From assembly GCA_004154925.1 (NCBI GenBank), contig QJNS01000033.1:124001-188000 (forward strand): a stretch of DNA of 64,000 bases, in the 5' to 3' direction. Position numbers and translations under genes: made by a program. How positions within the stretch are numbered: position 1 is the first letter of the stretch; each line of letters starts with the position of its first letter. Below, one piece after another: positions 10,401-24,289 of the stretch. The stretch comes from Monosporascus cannonballus. Lineage: Eukaryota > Ascomycota > Sordariomycetes > Xylariales. Under the pieces are notes generated by a model. That model saw nothing but the letters and a program-made list of their open reading frames with translations. It did no database searches and had not been told where the DNA came from.

Positions 10401-12800
10401 AATAAAATATAGATTATTTAAGTATTTGGTTATATTAATGGGATTTACGAACGTATTAGTAACCTTTTACTGAATAGTTAATTACGTATTACGAAAATAC
10501 CTTAATATTTTCGTCGTTTGCTATTTCGACAACATTTTCATTTTTTCGGAAATAAAAGAAATATATGCAGGATATGTTTATAAGGTTTTTTAAGTTTTAT
10601 AAAACGCAAGATTATTTATTAATGCAGAAAAGAATTAGTTCCATATATAAAAAATAAAATATTTGGAATATATTATCACCTTAAAATATATTAAGATAGA
10701 CCTTAAAAAATCGTTATAGTTATAAAATAATAAATTCTAAATATAATTAAAGAAATATAAACCTTTTTTAAATTCGCTAATTATTATAGGAAATTTATTC
10801 GAAATTTTAACAAAATAATTATACCCTTAATAAATTTTACGAAAAAAAATTAAATGGACGCCAAATACGGAAAAAATATTTTAAGATATTAAAAATACAA
10901 TTACCAGCGAATTAATATTAATTATGTATAATCCAAACCGTCCCGTTAAATTAAAAACCGATATTTCGGATTACGTATTAAACGTAATAATCGGATAACG
11001 AAATAATTAAGGCAAATTATACCTTATTATATTTTTTTCGTATAAATTAAAAGGAACCGAATTTAATTACGGTATTCCAAATAAGGAATTTATGGCCATT
11101 ATTATGGTATTTCGAAAGTTCAGGTATTTCCTAAAGGGAAGCTTGTACCAAGTTAAGGTTTATACGGATTATCAAAATCTTACCCGATTTATTACGACCA
11201 AGGAACTTACAGGATAATAACTTCGTTACGCGGAGGAATTGGCGAACTTCGACTTCGTTATTATTTACAAAAAAAGATTAAAAAAATAATAAAACAAATG
11301 TTTTAAGTAAACGACCAAACCTTAAAAAAATTGGTTAAAGTTAGTTATACGATTTTTGATACCATTATAGAAAGATATTTACGCTTACGGCAGATTACGA
11401 CGATTTGAACAGTACCTTTCGATATGTATTAAAGGATTTAACAGTATAACGACAGTTTTCCAAAAAATCAAAAAACAAACAAAATACAAATTCTAAAAAA
11501 ATACTAAAAGGATTTAATACGAAAAATATACGAACATTAATTACATAGATACCCAGGGATTTACAAAACCCTAAAGTAACTTTAACGCATATATTCTTTT
11601 CCAAGAATAAAATCTACGGTCCAAAAAATTGTACGACAGTATGATATCTATGCTAGGACAAAAGCATTACGATATAAACCATACGGAAAACTATAACCGT
11701 TACCAGTCGCAAAACGATTATGGGATTCGATTATTATGGATTTTATTATTAAACTTCCCTTATCCGAAAATCCAGCAATAAAAATATATTACGATAATAT
11801 ATTCGTAATCGTTAATCAATTTACGAAATTTTCCTATTTTTTACCATATTACGAAAATATAAACGCCAAATAATTAATATATATTTTCTTTAAATATATT
11901 TTTAACGTATACGGGTTATTAATAAAGATAATATTAAATAAAGGATTAACGTTTGCATTTAAATTTTAATAAAGCCTAATAACATAAATCGGCCTAAATT
12001 ATAAATTATTTAGCGCTTTTAAACCTTAAACGCATAAACCGACGGAACGATTAAACGAAATATTAAAAATATATTTGTGATATTATATTAATTACGAACA
12101 AAATAATTAAGCTAAGAAATTATTTATCGCCCAATTAGCTTATAATATTAATTATTACGAAAATATTAAAATTACTTTAGTAAATGCAAATTTCGGTTTT
12201 ATCCCAGAAATTTATAAAAAAATACGTAATAACGGTTTAATTAATATTAAAATAATTTTTACGTCAAAATAACTAAAGTAATTATATTAAGAAATAAAAA
12301 CAGAATTAAAGTTCGTACGTAATCAAATAAGTAAATATTATAATCAAAAACGGTTAAAAGAATTAACCTTTAAAAAAGGGGAAATAGATAACTTCGTTAC
12401 TAAAAATATTAAAACAAAATGTCCAAACCAAAAACTCAATTTTAAATATATCGGTCCATATAAAATTAACAAAAAAATTTCAAAAAATAATTACCAATTA
12501 AAACTTTTACCTAAGGTTAAATTTTATCTAGTTTTTTACGTTTCCTTATTCGAATTAACAGCAAATACGATCAAAGTACGAACGGTACAAAATAAAATGG
12601 AAATAAAAAACGAAATAACATATAAAATAGAAAAAATCCTCGACATGCGGAAACAAAACGGACTTACCCAATACCTAATCAAGTGGAAAAAGTACCCAGA
12701 TTCCGAAAATTTATAGAAATTAACCAAAAACCTTATTAATGCCTAGCGCCTATTAAAGAACTTTTACCAATAACGACGGGCGCGTTCAAATCGATAGCCG
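7480..12800 (+). pseudogene. Degraded gag-pol of element A
   Basis: Order of readable parts: gag from about 7500; a CCHC zinc knuckle at 8296-8340 (CFNCNK, last Cys now Tyr); reverse transcriptase about 10070-10560 with YLDD now YFDN at 10522-10533; RNase H about 10920-11290 (TDISDYVLNVIIG, and TDYQNLTRFITTKEL); integrase about 11390-12330 (KPYGKL, YYDNIFVIVNQFTKF); chromodomain 12620-12740 (KIEKILDMRKQNGLTQYLIK, WKKYPDSEN). This is the gag-PR-RT-RH-INT-chromodomain order of chromoviruses. Stops are TAA or TAG at Gln and Trp positions. The C-terminal end of pol overlaps the antisense frame that stops at 12736. Confidence 0.88.
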
Positions 12801-13125
12801 ACCAATTAATAATCGGAATATCGGGCCAATTAGCCGTAACTTGTGCTAACGTAACGGCCGCAATGGCGGCCTCCAGTTATTACTATTCTTTCTTTAAACG
12901 TTCGAATTTCTTTATCGCTTCCGCACTTTGAATATTTCGACGAAACATTTCTATACCGCGATAACGAAATAACCGCCTTTGTTTCTGCAGGCGATTTAGT
13001 TTGTTGGCAGCGGCCCGTAACGTTTTACGAATTTATTCTTTTTCACGCTTTAAACAGTTTTTTTTCGTTAAGCAATTTCTGGTACTTAATTTCCGAAAAC
13101 CTAAAAACGTTATAAGGGCTACCAT
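12736..13125 (-). pseudogene. Antisense ORF of element A (129 codons, four RIP-type stops)
   Basis: One minus-strand frame runs from an ATG at 13125-13123 to a TAA at 12736-12738. Inside are only TAA and TAG stops (one TAA after KREKE and a TAG-TAA-TAA run after ERLKKE), all explained by C-to-T change at Gln codons. The middle is a charged coiled coil: KTLRAAANKLNRLQKQRRLF, then RYRGIEMFRRN and AIKKFERLKKE. The C-terminal part is ANWPDIPIINWSAIDLNAP followed by VVIGKSSLIGARH. A' encodes the same protein at the same place and C and B encode relatives. The last about 60 bases overlap the 3' end of pol on the other strand. Function unknown; a DNA- or RNA-binding accessory protein would fit, but that is a guess. 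Confidence 0.7.
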
Positions 13126-13389
13126 GATAAATATATCGCGCATATTTTAAAGATTCTTAAACAACCTTGTATTCTGTATTTTCCTTTTCGTAACAAAAAT
13201 AAAAAAATATTTTAAAACCAAAACGTTTAATACGTTTTAAAAAAATCAAAACGTTAATACGTTTACAAAAACAAAATTTTTCAATACGACCCGATATGAT
13301 AAATATGAAAAAAAGAAAGTTACTTACCTAAATTAACAAACAAAATAATTTGATCCTCAAGGACAAAAATTCTGGAAGGGAAAAAATCG

Positions 13390-13783
13390 TAGTATAACCT
13401 AATAGTTTTAGCTTTTTTCCGGACGGTCAGGACCATAAGAAAAACGGGTCCTACTCTAGCCAAGACGTTACGTAATTAGCTTAAAGGTTTCAAAGCGCCA
13501 AGCACCTTAAACCTCTTAAGCTAGCAAAAAGGCATAAAAAGCTTAAAGGTCTCAAGGGCTTAAACCGCTTAAGCACCTTAAGCCAAGATAAAAATATATA
13601 CGTTCGTTATTTCCATAATTTAGATAACAATAATTTGCAATAATAATTTATTACTTAAAATATCCTTGGTATTACGAAACGTAACAAATTACTATATTTA
13701 TTGCTTAGATTCTTACGATATTCCTATTAACATAAACCCGTCGACTTAGGTTTAATAGTTAGTTAATTAGCCTAGCCGTCATA
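13390..13783 (+). repeat. 3' LTR of A (394 bp)
   Basis: Starts TAGTATAACCTAATAG, damaged; ends AGCCGTCATA, less damaged. Followed by the TSD ACAAA. Confidence 0.9.
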
Positions 13784-13799
13784 ACAAATTCTTGTTTAA

Positions 13800-16700
13800 T
13801 AATATCGTTAAACTTTAAGTAATATTTAAGATTATTAAGATATCGACCAATATTTAGAAAATCTTTATTTAATAATTTTAAGCTCGAATTCGGAAACTGA
13901 AAAAAGAAGTTCGACAATTTAAGGCTATGCCATTTACCCAACCCTTTTTTGCCCGTATAAAACCTAAAAAGCCAGAACCTTACAATAAAAAGGGTAACCT
14001 TTAAACTTTTTTAACTTAAACGCGAATTTACCTTCGTTTTATAAATCTTAATAATCCAGCAGATATGGTCCTAATAATAAAAACATATCTAATAAAAGAT
14101 ACGGCTAATTAATTTAAGCCTATCATAAAAAACTTCTTAAAAATAAGAAAAGTAAATAAGGAAAATTTTACTAATAAGATATTTTTAGCTTATACCAATT
14201 TTGAAAACAAAATACGTAACAATTTCGGCAATCCGGATAAAAAACGATTAACGGCTTAATAATTCCTACAACTCCGATAAAAAGGACCTGCGTTAAAGTA
14301 CGCCGTAACTTTTAAAAATTTTGCGATTAAAACGGGATAAGGAAACGATAAAGCTAACGCCTTTATCGACATATTTTATAAAGGATTGGAAAATAATATG
14401 GAAAATAAAATTATTCAGGTCGAATAGTTAATTGCCTTAAACCAGTACATTACAAGAGCAATTAGGATTAACAATCGGCAATTTGGAAAACGATAGGAAA
14501 AAAAATAATACGCTTTATGCTTAGGATATAATAGGTCCAACCAGGGGAAAAAATAAGATGCATCCCTTATTTCTTACGGAATGGCGCCAGGACTTATGGA
14601 ACTTAACGTTACCCATAAATAAGATTAAAACCAGATTAAATGCTTTAATTACGGCAAAATGGGATATAAGGCTTACAAATACAAAAACCCAAAAAGCCAT
14701 AACAAAATAATTGGACCCTTATACCGGAGAAACAAGTTAAAAACAATTAAGACAACGATAATAAAGCCATTAACATAATCTAAGCCAAATACGTATCAGA
14801 CTTATAGCAAAAGGCCTAACCGGAACCATTCCGATAAGAAATTCGACGAAAAATGCGAAAAACCAGAAAGTTCGCTTAATAAATATTGCGAATATAATAA
14901 AAAGCGCTATAGGGATAATTATACGAATACCGGAATTAAACAAAAAAACTTTATCCCGGAACACCCGTTCGATACGGCAAAATACATGCTATATACTGTC
15001 GACGACGAAAATATCCCGATTACGAAAAATAGAAATAATATATTTACGTATAAATTACCCGTATATGTTACGAAAAATTCGACTTTCCAAACCGTACCGG
15101 ATATAACAAAAACGATAAGTAATAATATCGACAGCTTTAAATCATAACCCCAAAAAATATCCAATAATTAGTTAAAGCAAAAAGGTGGCCTGAAAGAAAA
15201 TAATGCCTGCAAGAAAACTTTTTTTATTATTATAAATAATATAATTACCAAACGGAAAAAAATTAATACAGCGTACGGTAAAAGAATATTATCAAAAAAC
15301 TATTACGGACCTTTATTTTTAATTAATATTTATTATAAATCCTTACGAAAAAAAGGTTATTAAAAATATATTAATTTATAGAAAATCTTTAAAACGATAT
15401 TTAGAACGACGCATAATAAGATATAATCGTAAACATAAAAAAACAATTTATTTAATAAAAAAAATTATAACAAAATCAAAAATAATTAATATAGCTTAAA
15501 GGAATAATATGCCGGAAATAACGACAAATATAACAGTTTGATGCGCTAAACAAAAAAACATAAATAAAATTCGATAAATTTAAATAAAAATTTAAAAAGA
15601 ATTATCTATAAAAAAGCCGCAAAATAACGAAATCCAGAGAGATTAAAGAGAACTCCTAAAAAAAGCTTTAAACGCGACGATAAAAAATGTTAACGACCTT
15701 ATTATTTTGGATATACGAATCGGAACGTATTAATACACCGCAAAAATAGATTACAGAACTTTGGGCGGAAATTATATTGTACCGAATATAATTAATAAAT
15801 TTAAATTACTATAAAGATATAAATTAAAACGTTATACAGCAATAAATGCCGAAAATTAAGAATGCGCTTACGATAACAAAAGAATTATACGCAAAATTAA
15901 TTATTTCGAAATTCTTATTAAAAAATAATACCAAATAATGAATTTCGACATCGTTTTATTCGGAAATTATAATATAATCTTAGGATTACCATAGATACGC
16001 CAGTACGGAATTTTAATTAACGGCAAAACTGGCCAAAAAGATTCATTTTATTCCTTATTAATAAACGAAAAGAAATATTAAAATTTTAATATTTGATCGA
16101 TAATAATAACGAATATAAGTATAAAGATATAACAAATACTTTATTATCTAAAGGAATAAAACATAAAAAAAATAAGCATTAAAAGAAATACGACATATTA
16201 TTATTATTATTATTAAAACGAAATGAAAATAATTAAATAACGATTTAAAATAACAAAATTAAAAGCCTAAAAAATCAGAAACTTTAATTAATATGCTACC
16301 ATAATATTACAAATACGACCAGTTCTTTAAGAAAAAACTTGATACGAAATTATTAAAACATAACGAATAAAATTATGAAATAGTCCTTAAAAAGGATTTT
16401 CGACAAAGTTTTATTTTCTTTATAACTTTAATAAAAACGAATTACGTACTTTTAAAAAATATCTGGAAATTCGGTTATAAAAAGGATAAATTCGACCTTC
16501 GAAATCACCAGCAAAATACTCGATATTCTTTGTATTAAAGAAAAATAAAAAATTGCGACTTATAGTTAACCATCGACAATTAAACAATATTATTATCAAA
16601 AATTGAATATTATTACTTCTAATTACGGAAATAAAAAACTAATTTTACGAAACCAAATAATTCATAATATTCAATCTTAGAAATAAATATAACCTTATCA

Positions 16701-19120
16701 AAATTAAAAAAAGATACGAATAAAAAATAACTTTTAAAACGAAATACGGATTATTTAAATATTTGGTTATATTAATAGGACTTATAAACATACCAATAAC
16801 CTTTTAACGAATAATTAATTACGTATTATAAAAATATTTCGATATTTTCGTTATTTGCTATCTTGACGATATTTTTATTTTTTTAAAAATAGAAAGAAAA
16901 TATATAAAATACATTTATAAGGTTTTTTAAGCTTTATAAGATATAAGGAAACTTATTAACGCAAAAAGAAAATTAATTCTATATACAAAAAATAAAATAT
17001 TTAAAATATATTATTATCTTAGAACATATTAAAATGGATTTTAAGAAAATCGTTATAATTATAAAATGGCAGACGTTAACAATAGTTAAAAAAGTATAAG
17101 TATTCCTTAAATTTGCCAATTATTACAGAAAATCTATTCGAAACTTTAATAAAATAATTATATCCTTAACAAATCTTATAAAGAAAAAAAAGTTTAAATA
17201 AACGTTAAACATAAAAAAGTATTTCAAAATATTCAGGATCCGATTATTAACGAATTAATACAAATTATGTATAATTTAAATCATCCCGTTAAATTAAAAA
17301 GTAATATTTCGGATTACGCGTTAAACGTAATAATCGGATAACGAAATAATTAAAACAAATTGTACTTTATTATATTTTTTTCGTACAAATTAAAAAAACC
17401 GAATTTAATGACTGCATTTTAAATAAAAGATTTATAGCTATTATTATGGCATTTTAAAAATCCAGGTATTTCTTAAAAAAAGCTTATATTAAATCAAAAT
17501 TTATACGGATTATCAAAATCTTATACGATTGATTACGATTAAGGAATTTACAAAATAATAATTAAAATACGTAAAAGAATTGGCGAACTTCGATTTCGTT
17601 ATTATTTATAAAAAAAATTAGAAAACGGCAAAGCAAATACTTTAAGTAAATAATTAAATTTCGAAAAAAATTAGTCAAAATTAATTATATAATTTTCGAT
17701 ACCATTATAAAAAATATTTACGCCTATAATAAATTATAATAATTTGGGTAATACTTAACGATATACATTAAAAAAATTTAATAATATAACGATAAGCTTT
17801 TAAAAACTAAAAAACGGATAAAATATAAATTCTAAAGCAATATTAAAAAGGTTTAATATAAAAAATATATAAATATTAATTATATAAATATCCAGAGATC
17901 TATAAAACTTTAAAACATTTTTAAGGTATATATTCCTTTTTTAAAATAAAATTAATAGTACAAAAAGTTTTACGGCAATATGATATTTGCATTAAAGCGA
18001 AGATTTAATAATATAAACCATACGGAAAATTATAACTATTATTAATCGCAAAACAACTATAATATTTAATTATATTCGACTTTATTATTAAGCTTTTTAT
18101 ATCAAGAAGCCCAGCTACGGAAATATATTATAATAACATCTTCGTAATCGTCGACCGATTTACGAAATTTCCCTATTTTTTACTATATCATAAGGACATA
18201 AATGCCCAATAACTAGCATACATTTTTTTAGATATATTTTTAATATATACAGATTACTAATAAAAATCATATTAAATAAAAACTCGATATTTATATTAAA
18301 TTTTAACAAAACTTAATAATATAAATCGGCTTAAATCATAAATTATTTAACGCATTTAAACCAAAAACAAATAAATAAATAAAACGAATAAATTAAACCT
18401 TAAAAACTTATTTACGATATTATATTAATTATAAACAAAATAATTAAGTTAAAAAATTGCTATTTGCATAATTAATTTATAATACTAGTTATTACGAAAA
18501 TATTAAAATAATATTTACGAACGTAAATTTCAATTTTATTTCAAAAATTTACAAAAAGATACGTAACGATAATTTAATTAATATTAAAGCAATTTATACG
18601 TTAAAATAACTATAATAACTGTACCAAGAAATATAGATAAAATTAGAATTTGTACGAAATCAAATAAGTAAATATTATAACTAGAAAAAGTTAAAAATTA
18701 ATTTTCAAAAAAAGGGAAATGGTTTTCTTTGCCATAAAAAATATTTAAATAAAAAGACTTAGCAAAAAACTCGATTTCAAATATATCGGTCCATACAAAA
18801 TCGCCAGGAAAATCTCGAAAAACAATTATTAATTAAAATTCTGACCAAAAATTAAACTTTATTTAATTTTTTACGTTTTTTTATTCGAATTAGTAACAAA
18901 TATAACTAAAGTATATATAACATAAAATAATGTAAAAGTAAAAAACGAATAAATACATAAAGTAAAAAAAATATTCGATATATAAACGCAAAACGGATTT
19001 ATTTAATACTTGATTAAATAAAAGAAATACCTAGATTCTAAGAATACCTAGGAGCCTCTAAAAATCTTATTGGCGCCTAGCGTTTATTAAAGAATTTTCA
19101 CTAATAACGACGGGCGCGTC
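13800..19120 (+). pseudogene. Degraded gag-pol of element A'
   Basis: Same gene order as A. CCHC knuckle at 14641-14685 with CFNYGKMGYKAYKYK, where two Cys and the His have become Tyr. Reverse transcriptase about 16330-16930 with YLDD intact at 16859-16870. RNase H about 17230-17640, integrase about 17650-18650, chromodomain about 18955-19075 (KKIFDI, then YLIK.KKYLDSKN). Many in-frame TAA/TAG stops. It ends at the same ACGACGGGCGCG block as A. B is inserted just beyond. Confidence 0.85.
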
Positions 19121-19191
19121 CTAATTAATAACTAACCCGTCGGTAGCCGGGATATCGGGCCAATCGGCCGTAATATATGTTAACGTAGTAG
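19067..19191 (-). pseudogene. Antisense ORF of A', C-terminal part (cut off by element B)
   Basis: Minus-strand frame from the B insertion site to a TAA at 19067-19069: TLTYITADWPDIPATDG, then INWDAPVVISENSLINARRQ with a stop at the Trp. It matches the end of the antisense frame in A (VTANWPDIPIINW, APVVIGKSSLIGAR). The rest of the frame lies at 33611-34109, on the other side of the 14.4-kb insertion. Confidence 0.65.
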
Positions 19192-19622
19192 TGTTACGTT
19201 CAGAAGGGACTCCACTAGGCCCAAAGGAGGCCCCGGAAGTTGGAGACGCTCGGGATCTCCACCTTCCATCGGATAAACCTTGGGTCTCTGTCAATCTTTA
19301 AAGATACCAGGAAATTCGTGAATAACAAATACCATAATCTTTCGAAATCCCCAAAAACTATAAAAGATATAAAGGATAAGAAGGATATATAAGGTTTGGG
19401 TTTTTTATATAAATAATTATTTATTTAATTTTTTGCTTTTTAGTTATTAATTTAAATTTTTAGCTAAAAATAATTGTACCGTTTTTTGATTAAAAGAGAA
19501 ATACCTTAAAATTTCCTTAACGAATATATTAAATTATTTTTCGCCTTATTATTACCTGTAAATTAAAACCTTTTTCGGATATTACTTATACCTCCAAATA
19601 AATATATAATAAGTTCGTTATA
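19192..19622 (+). repeat. 5' LTR of B (431 bp)
   Basis: Starts TGTTACGTTCAGAAGGGA and is nearly undamaged for about 130 bp; ends AAGTTCGTTATA, strongly damaged. Confidence 0.92.
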
Positions 19623-19929
19623 TTTTAATATTTTCTTAATTAATAGCCGACGAATAATTTACCGCTTAATTGGAATATAAATTTTCCTAAATTTAATATA
19701 AACGATAACATAAAATAACATTTAGAAAATAAATAATATATACGATTTCCGTTATTAGCCAAAGAAACGTTATTAATAAGACTTAACGATTTACCTTTTA
19801 TTAAAAAAGTTTTCTAACTAATTGATAATATAGCACCTTTTATTATTTAATTTTAAAAAGGCCCGTTATTTTCCTAACTTAAATAATAATTTATCCCGGC
19901 CCTTAAGGATATTATTAAAGTCTAGGGAG

Positions 19930-22900
19930 AGGAATCGGAAAAAAAAGCGGCTAAGGAAAAGGTTAAAGAAAAGTATGGGGCCGAAAATTAGAAAAAAAAC
20001 TTATTGCGAAGGAGAAATTAAATGCCCTAGTAACAGAAATCCGAACCCTGAAAAAAAAGAATATTCGGTTTATAAAAGGAAAAAAATTAATTTTTCCTTA
20101 ATTTGGTTCCCCCAAAAAGCGAAACTAAGGGGCAGGCTATCGACCCCTTTTGCTGGACCTAAGGCGAACGCAAAAAAAAGCTTTGATTTTATTATTGTTC
20201 GGCGTAATTCGGATACGGGAAAAAGTTATTCCATCCCTTAATTATTATGGAATACCAAATGTTAAAAGTTATAAGCCAATTTCCCCTAAGCCTTATGACG
20301 GATTAAAAGATCTTAATGGATTTTTGGTTTAGGTAAGGCTTTACCTTAAGTTTTATAAGAATTCTTTGCCGGAAAAATATTAAAAAATAATAGCCATTTC
20401 CTAATTGCTAATCGGACGAATTCGCCAATGGTTCGAACCCATTTTGACGGATTACCTTAAGAGATATCCAGAGAAATTTTCGGACCTTATTAATTATATT
20501 TTTAGCGATTACGAAAAATTTTTAAAAAAAATGCGCGTTTTATTTGGTAATCCCGATAAGAAATAAGACGTTATTAAATAGCTTTATTTTCTTTACCAAA
20601 TTAAATTAATATTTAAATATACGATAAAGTTTAATTATTTAGTTATTATTTCGAATTTACCAGAAAACGCGTTATTTTATCCTTATTATGATAGCTTAAA
20701 GCTTTAAGTTAAAAACGAATTATATATGGAATTTAAAATTGGATTTTTTGCAAAATATATAAATAAGGTTATTATCGCCAACCGACGAACTTTTGATCGG
20801 TATCTTAAGAAAAAGAAAACTGATAAACGAAATAACGATAAAAGCTTTAATAGCCGAGTTAAAAAGGATAAAGGCAAGCTTTAAAAGAAAGCGAATTCCG
20901 TTTCGAAAAAGTCTAAGAAAGATAAATCCAAAATAAAGTATTTTAATTATGGCAAAAAGGGGTATTTTAAAAGCGAATGTCGTTTTTCCGCTAAGAGGAA
21001 TTCCAAAAAGGGAGGAATTCTTTAATCCCAGAAAAAAGCTAAAACGGCTAAATAAGAAACCGACAGTAAGGCAAAAAAAAAGAAAAGGAAATTAGCTTAA
21101 TTTTTTTCCAGCCAGAATTTATTATTGCTATAATTATTCAGATTCAGAACGATAACCCAAAATATAAGGATTATTTTATTTACTAAGATTTTAAAATTAA
21201 AACCTATAAGTATTATCCCGGACAAACGGTTTCCAGGATAACCATAGAATTAAGATATTAATGCCACCTTAATTCTTAAAAATATAAAATATATATAAAG
21301 AATAATTAATTTCGACCAAATATTAATAGTTACGGATAATTATCCCTAAAGTTTTATAAACTCCCAAAATGTATTATTTATAAGAAAATATTATCGGTAA
21401 ACCTTTATAACTTATTATATTTTATTATTTATTACCAAAACGATTATTTTATTTATCTTAAAGTCAAAAAAAATTTTTTTTAATCCGGATGGAATAATAA
21501 GATTTTTATCGAATTAGACGATAAATACCGATATATTAAAATTTCCCGATAATTAAAATACCTTAAATCTTATTATTTATATTATAAGGATACTTATATT
21601 ACTTCCCGATATTTTATATTTAATACGAATTTTTAAATATAGGAATACTTCCTTCGGAAATTTACCTTTTTAATCTTATGATTCGGGAAATACGGAACAA
21701 AAAGGTAAGTTAGGAAAAAAACCAGATTTTGAAACTTTAATGCAAATATAACAAGAAAATATAATTCCGATATAAGAACGACCAATATACCAAATATGCT
21801 GTTAAAAAAGTTCGCTAATGGAGGTTTGCTTAAGTCGGAAATTATTAAAAATTAAAAAATTACAGAGGCCTTTAAAAATAAGGTATCGAAAAGCCCTAAT
21901 TAACAAAACCTTATGCGAAATAACGAAAGGAATACGCAGCCAAATTAAGATCCCTTTTCAATATAAAGGTAAGGTACTTAAGGCTATAATTAATTCCGGA
22001 ATAAAAGGTAATTTTATTTCCTTTACAATAACGGAAAAATATCAAATTTCTTGGAAATATAAATTAAAGTTTTATAAATTACGTATAATGGACGGCAACT
22101 TATTTACTTATGAAAATAAATAAATTTTTCGAAAAACGGAAAAACTCTTAATATAAATTTAAGGATACTAAAAACGCGTTTTATTAGATATCGCTAACAT
22201 CTCCGGATACGATATTATTTTAAAAATACCTTGGTTTTATTTTAATAACTTACGGATTAATTAGAAAAAACGAATATTTTCTTAAGACGAAATATTAAAT
22301 AAAGATAATCGAAAAATTTGTTATATTATTAAAGAAATACGGGTTCTTAATTAGATTTTTACGGTACTTCCGGAGTATTAAGGATTTAAAAAATTATTTA
22401 AAAATAAAAAAAATTACGAATTACCGCTATACGGTTAATGGGATTACCGGATACTTATTAAAAAAAGGTATTATTCTAAGTTTTATAAAATTTACTATAT
22501 AAACCCAAAAAAGTTAAAAACTTTATAAAAAAATATATAATTAAATCTGAAAAAAGAATATATTTAACTTTTTAACTTTTTTATTAAATATTTAATCCTT
22601 ATGGTACCAAAAATTAAGGATGGCAAATAAAAAATTAATAAAAACGGAAACCTTATTTACCGAAAAATAATCGATTATAAATAATTAAATAACATTATAA
22701 TCAAAAACGGATATCCCTTAATTCTTATAAATATCTTAAAGGAAAATGTTAATAAAGTTAAATAATTTACGGCGGTTAATTTTCGCAGTAACTATTACCG
22801 TATCAAAATAGCCAAAAAAAATGGAAAACGGCATTTAGGATAATACATGGATTTTACGAATATAAAATAATACCTATAGGACTTATTAACGTTTCCGCCA

Positions 22901-23572
22901 ATTTCCAAAACTTAATAATAACCATTTTCCGACAATTTTTGGATAAATTCGTATTTATCTATCTCGACGATATCCTTATTTATTTCGAAACCCTAAAGGA
23001 ACATAAAAAATATATCGTTTAAGCATTTAAAACTCTAGATAAAACCAATATTCGAATTAACCCTATTAAAAGCTTATGGCATACCCAGAAATTGGATTTT
23101 TTGGGATTTACTTTTATACCAGGACAAATTTAAATTTAACGCTCCAAATTAGAAGCAATTAAAAATTAACCCATCCTTAATAAGGCAACCGTTACAGATA
23201 TCTAACAGATTTTAAGATTTACGGATTACGTACGCGGCCTAATTAAGGGATATAGAAATATAATTAGGCCTTTAACGAAACTTACTACCAAAAAATACGT
23301 TAAAAAGAATTCGAACTTCCAAAAAAAATAAAAAAAGCGTTCCGGAAATTAAAAAAAATAATTACTAACGGACCTATCGTAAAAATACCAAATCCAGATA
23401 AAACGAAACAATTAAAAACAAATATTTTAAAATATGCCTTAGGCGTAATTTTGGAACAACAAGAAAGTAACGGCAAATAATACCTAATAACATACTACTT
23501 TAAAACATTCCGAGATGCAAAATTTAGATATCAGATTTACGACAAAAAGCTATTAGTAATTATTAATACTTT
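19930..23572 (+). pseudogene. Degraded gag-pol of B, 5' section
   Basis: Gag starts near 19930 with a helical, charged segment (EKLIAKEKLNALVTEIRTLK). CCHC knuckle at 20939-20980: first two Cys and the His now Tyr, last Cys kept (SECR). Aspartic protease: an open frame 21818-22123 contains AIINSGIKGNFIS, the family's DSG triad now NSG at 21992-22000. Reverse transcriptase about 22560-23110 with YLDD intact at 22960-22971. RNase H begins near 23390 and is cut at 23572 by element C. The frame 19975-20241 is an out-of-frame shadow of gag. Confidence 0.87.
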
Positions 23573-23576
23573 TGTT

Positions 23577-23596
23577 ACAGGAACAGGGGTTCCTGT
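23577..23596. repeat. Hairpin at the 5' end of LTR C
   Basis: ACAGGAAC (23577-23584) and GTTCCTGT (23589-23596) are perfect reverse complements with a 4-base loop AGGG, four bases inside the LTR end. Other LTRs in the window lack it. Confidence 0.85.
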
Positions 23597-23671
23597 CTTA
23601 AGGGAACCAGCTTTTGGGACTAGCACAGATCTCTTACGGCTAAACTCCGGAGGAAGTTCTTGGCCTAATTA

Positions 23672-23710
23672 ATGTGATCTAAATAATTTGATAAATTAAT
23701 CAGATCACAT
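23672..23710. repeat. 9-bp inverted repeat in LTR C
   Basis: ATGTGATCT (23672-23680) and AGATCACAT (23702-23710) are perfect reverse complements, 21 bases apart. In the 3' LTR the arms are ATGTAATTT (30465-30473) and AAATTACAT (30495-30503): mutated in both arms at the same pairs and still perfectly complementary. Confidence 0.85.
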
Positions 23711-24289
23711 AAATCACGTAAATCCATAACATACTTACTTTAAAGGAATTAGGATATATAATCGGTTTTTCATATAAATATTACTTACTTGGTTTTCGCT
23801 CCTTAGTTATTAATCTAAGCCTTTAACTAAAAGGTAATTATACCATTCTTTAATTAAAGGGAAAGTTTTTAAAACCTTTTTAACGAATAAATTATCAAAT
23901 TATTTTCGCCTTATTATTACTTGCAAATCAAGATCTTATTCCGGATTCCGCTTATATTTTTAGGTAGTTATATAACGGATTCGTTATATTTTAATAATTT
24001 CTTAATTAATAACTAACAAATACCTTACTGCTTAATTAGGGCATAAGCCTTTTTGAACTTAGTATAAATAATAATACAGGGCGACGTTTAAAAAAAAACA
24101 ATATATCCGATCCCCGTTATTAATTAATAAAATATTATTAACAAAATTTAACGATTTACCATTTATTGAAAAGATTTTCCAATTAATTAATAATATAATA
24201 TTCTTTATCACCCAATTTTAAGGAAGTTCGTTTTCCTAGCTTTAGTAATAACTTTTCCCGATTTCCTAAGATATTATTAAGGTCCAGGA

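Larger units (their letters stand above)
7054..13783 (+). mobile_element. Ty3/Gypsy chromovirus A, 6.7 kb, complete layout
   Basis: Two LTRs of 394 bp each (7054-7447 and 13390-13783) and target duplications ACAAA (7049-7053, 13784-13788) bound the element. It sits nine bases behind the 5' LTR of A'. The internal region holds gag-pol on the plus strand and an antisense frame before the 3' LTR; a purine tract GGAAGGGAAAAAA precedes the 3' LTR. A and A' share their internal sequence and the second half of the LTR, but not the first half of the LTR. Confidence 0.92.
23573..23988 (+). repeat. 5' LTR of C (416 bp)
   Basis: Starts TGTTACAGGAACAGGGG, undamaged for about 140 bp; ends GATTCGTTATA, damaged. 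Contains two perfect inverted repeats listed separately. Confidence 0.92.

Noticed and set aside
6669..13783. A and A' as simple tandem copies sharing one LTR
   Set aside because: The LTRs at 6669 and 7054 are different types, each has an equal-length partner (34192 and 13390), and each pair has its own target duplication, so A is nested in A'.
20150..20332. Independent small gene in B
   Set aside because: Lies within gag of B; frame overlaps another gag frame and carries no separate signal.
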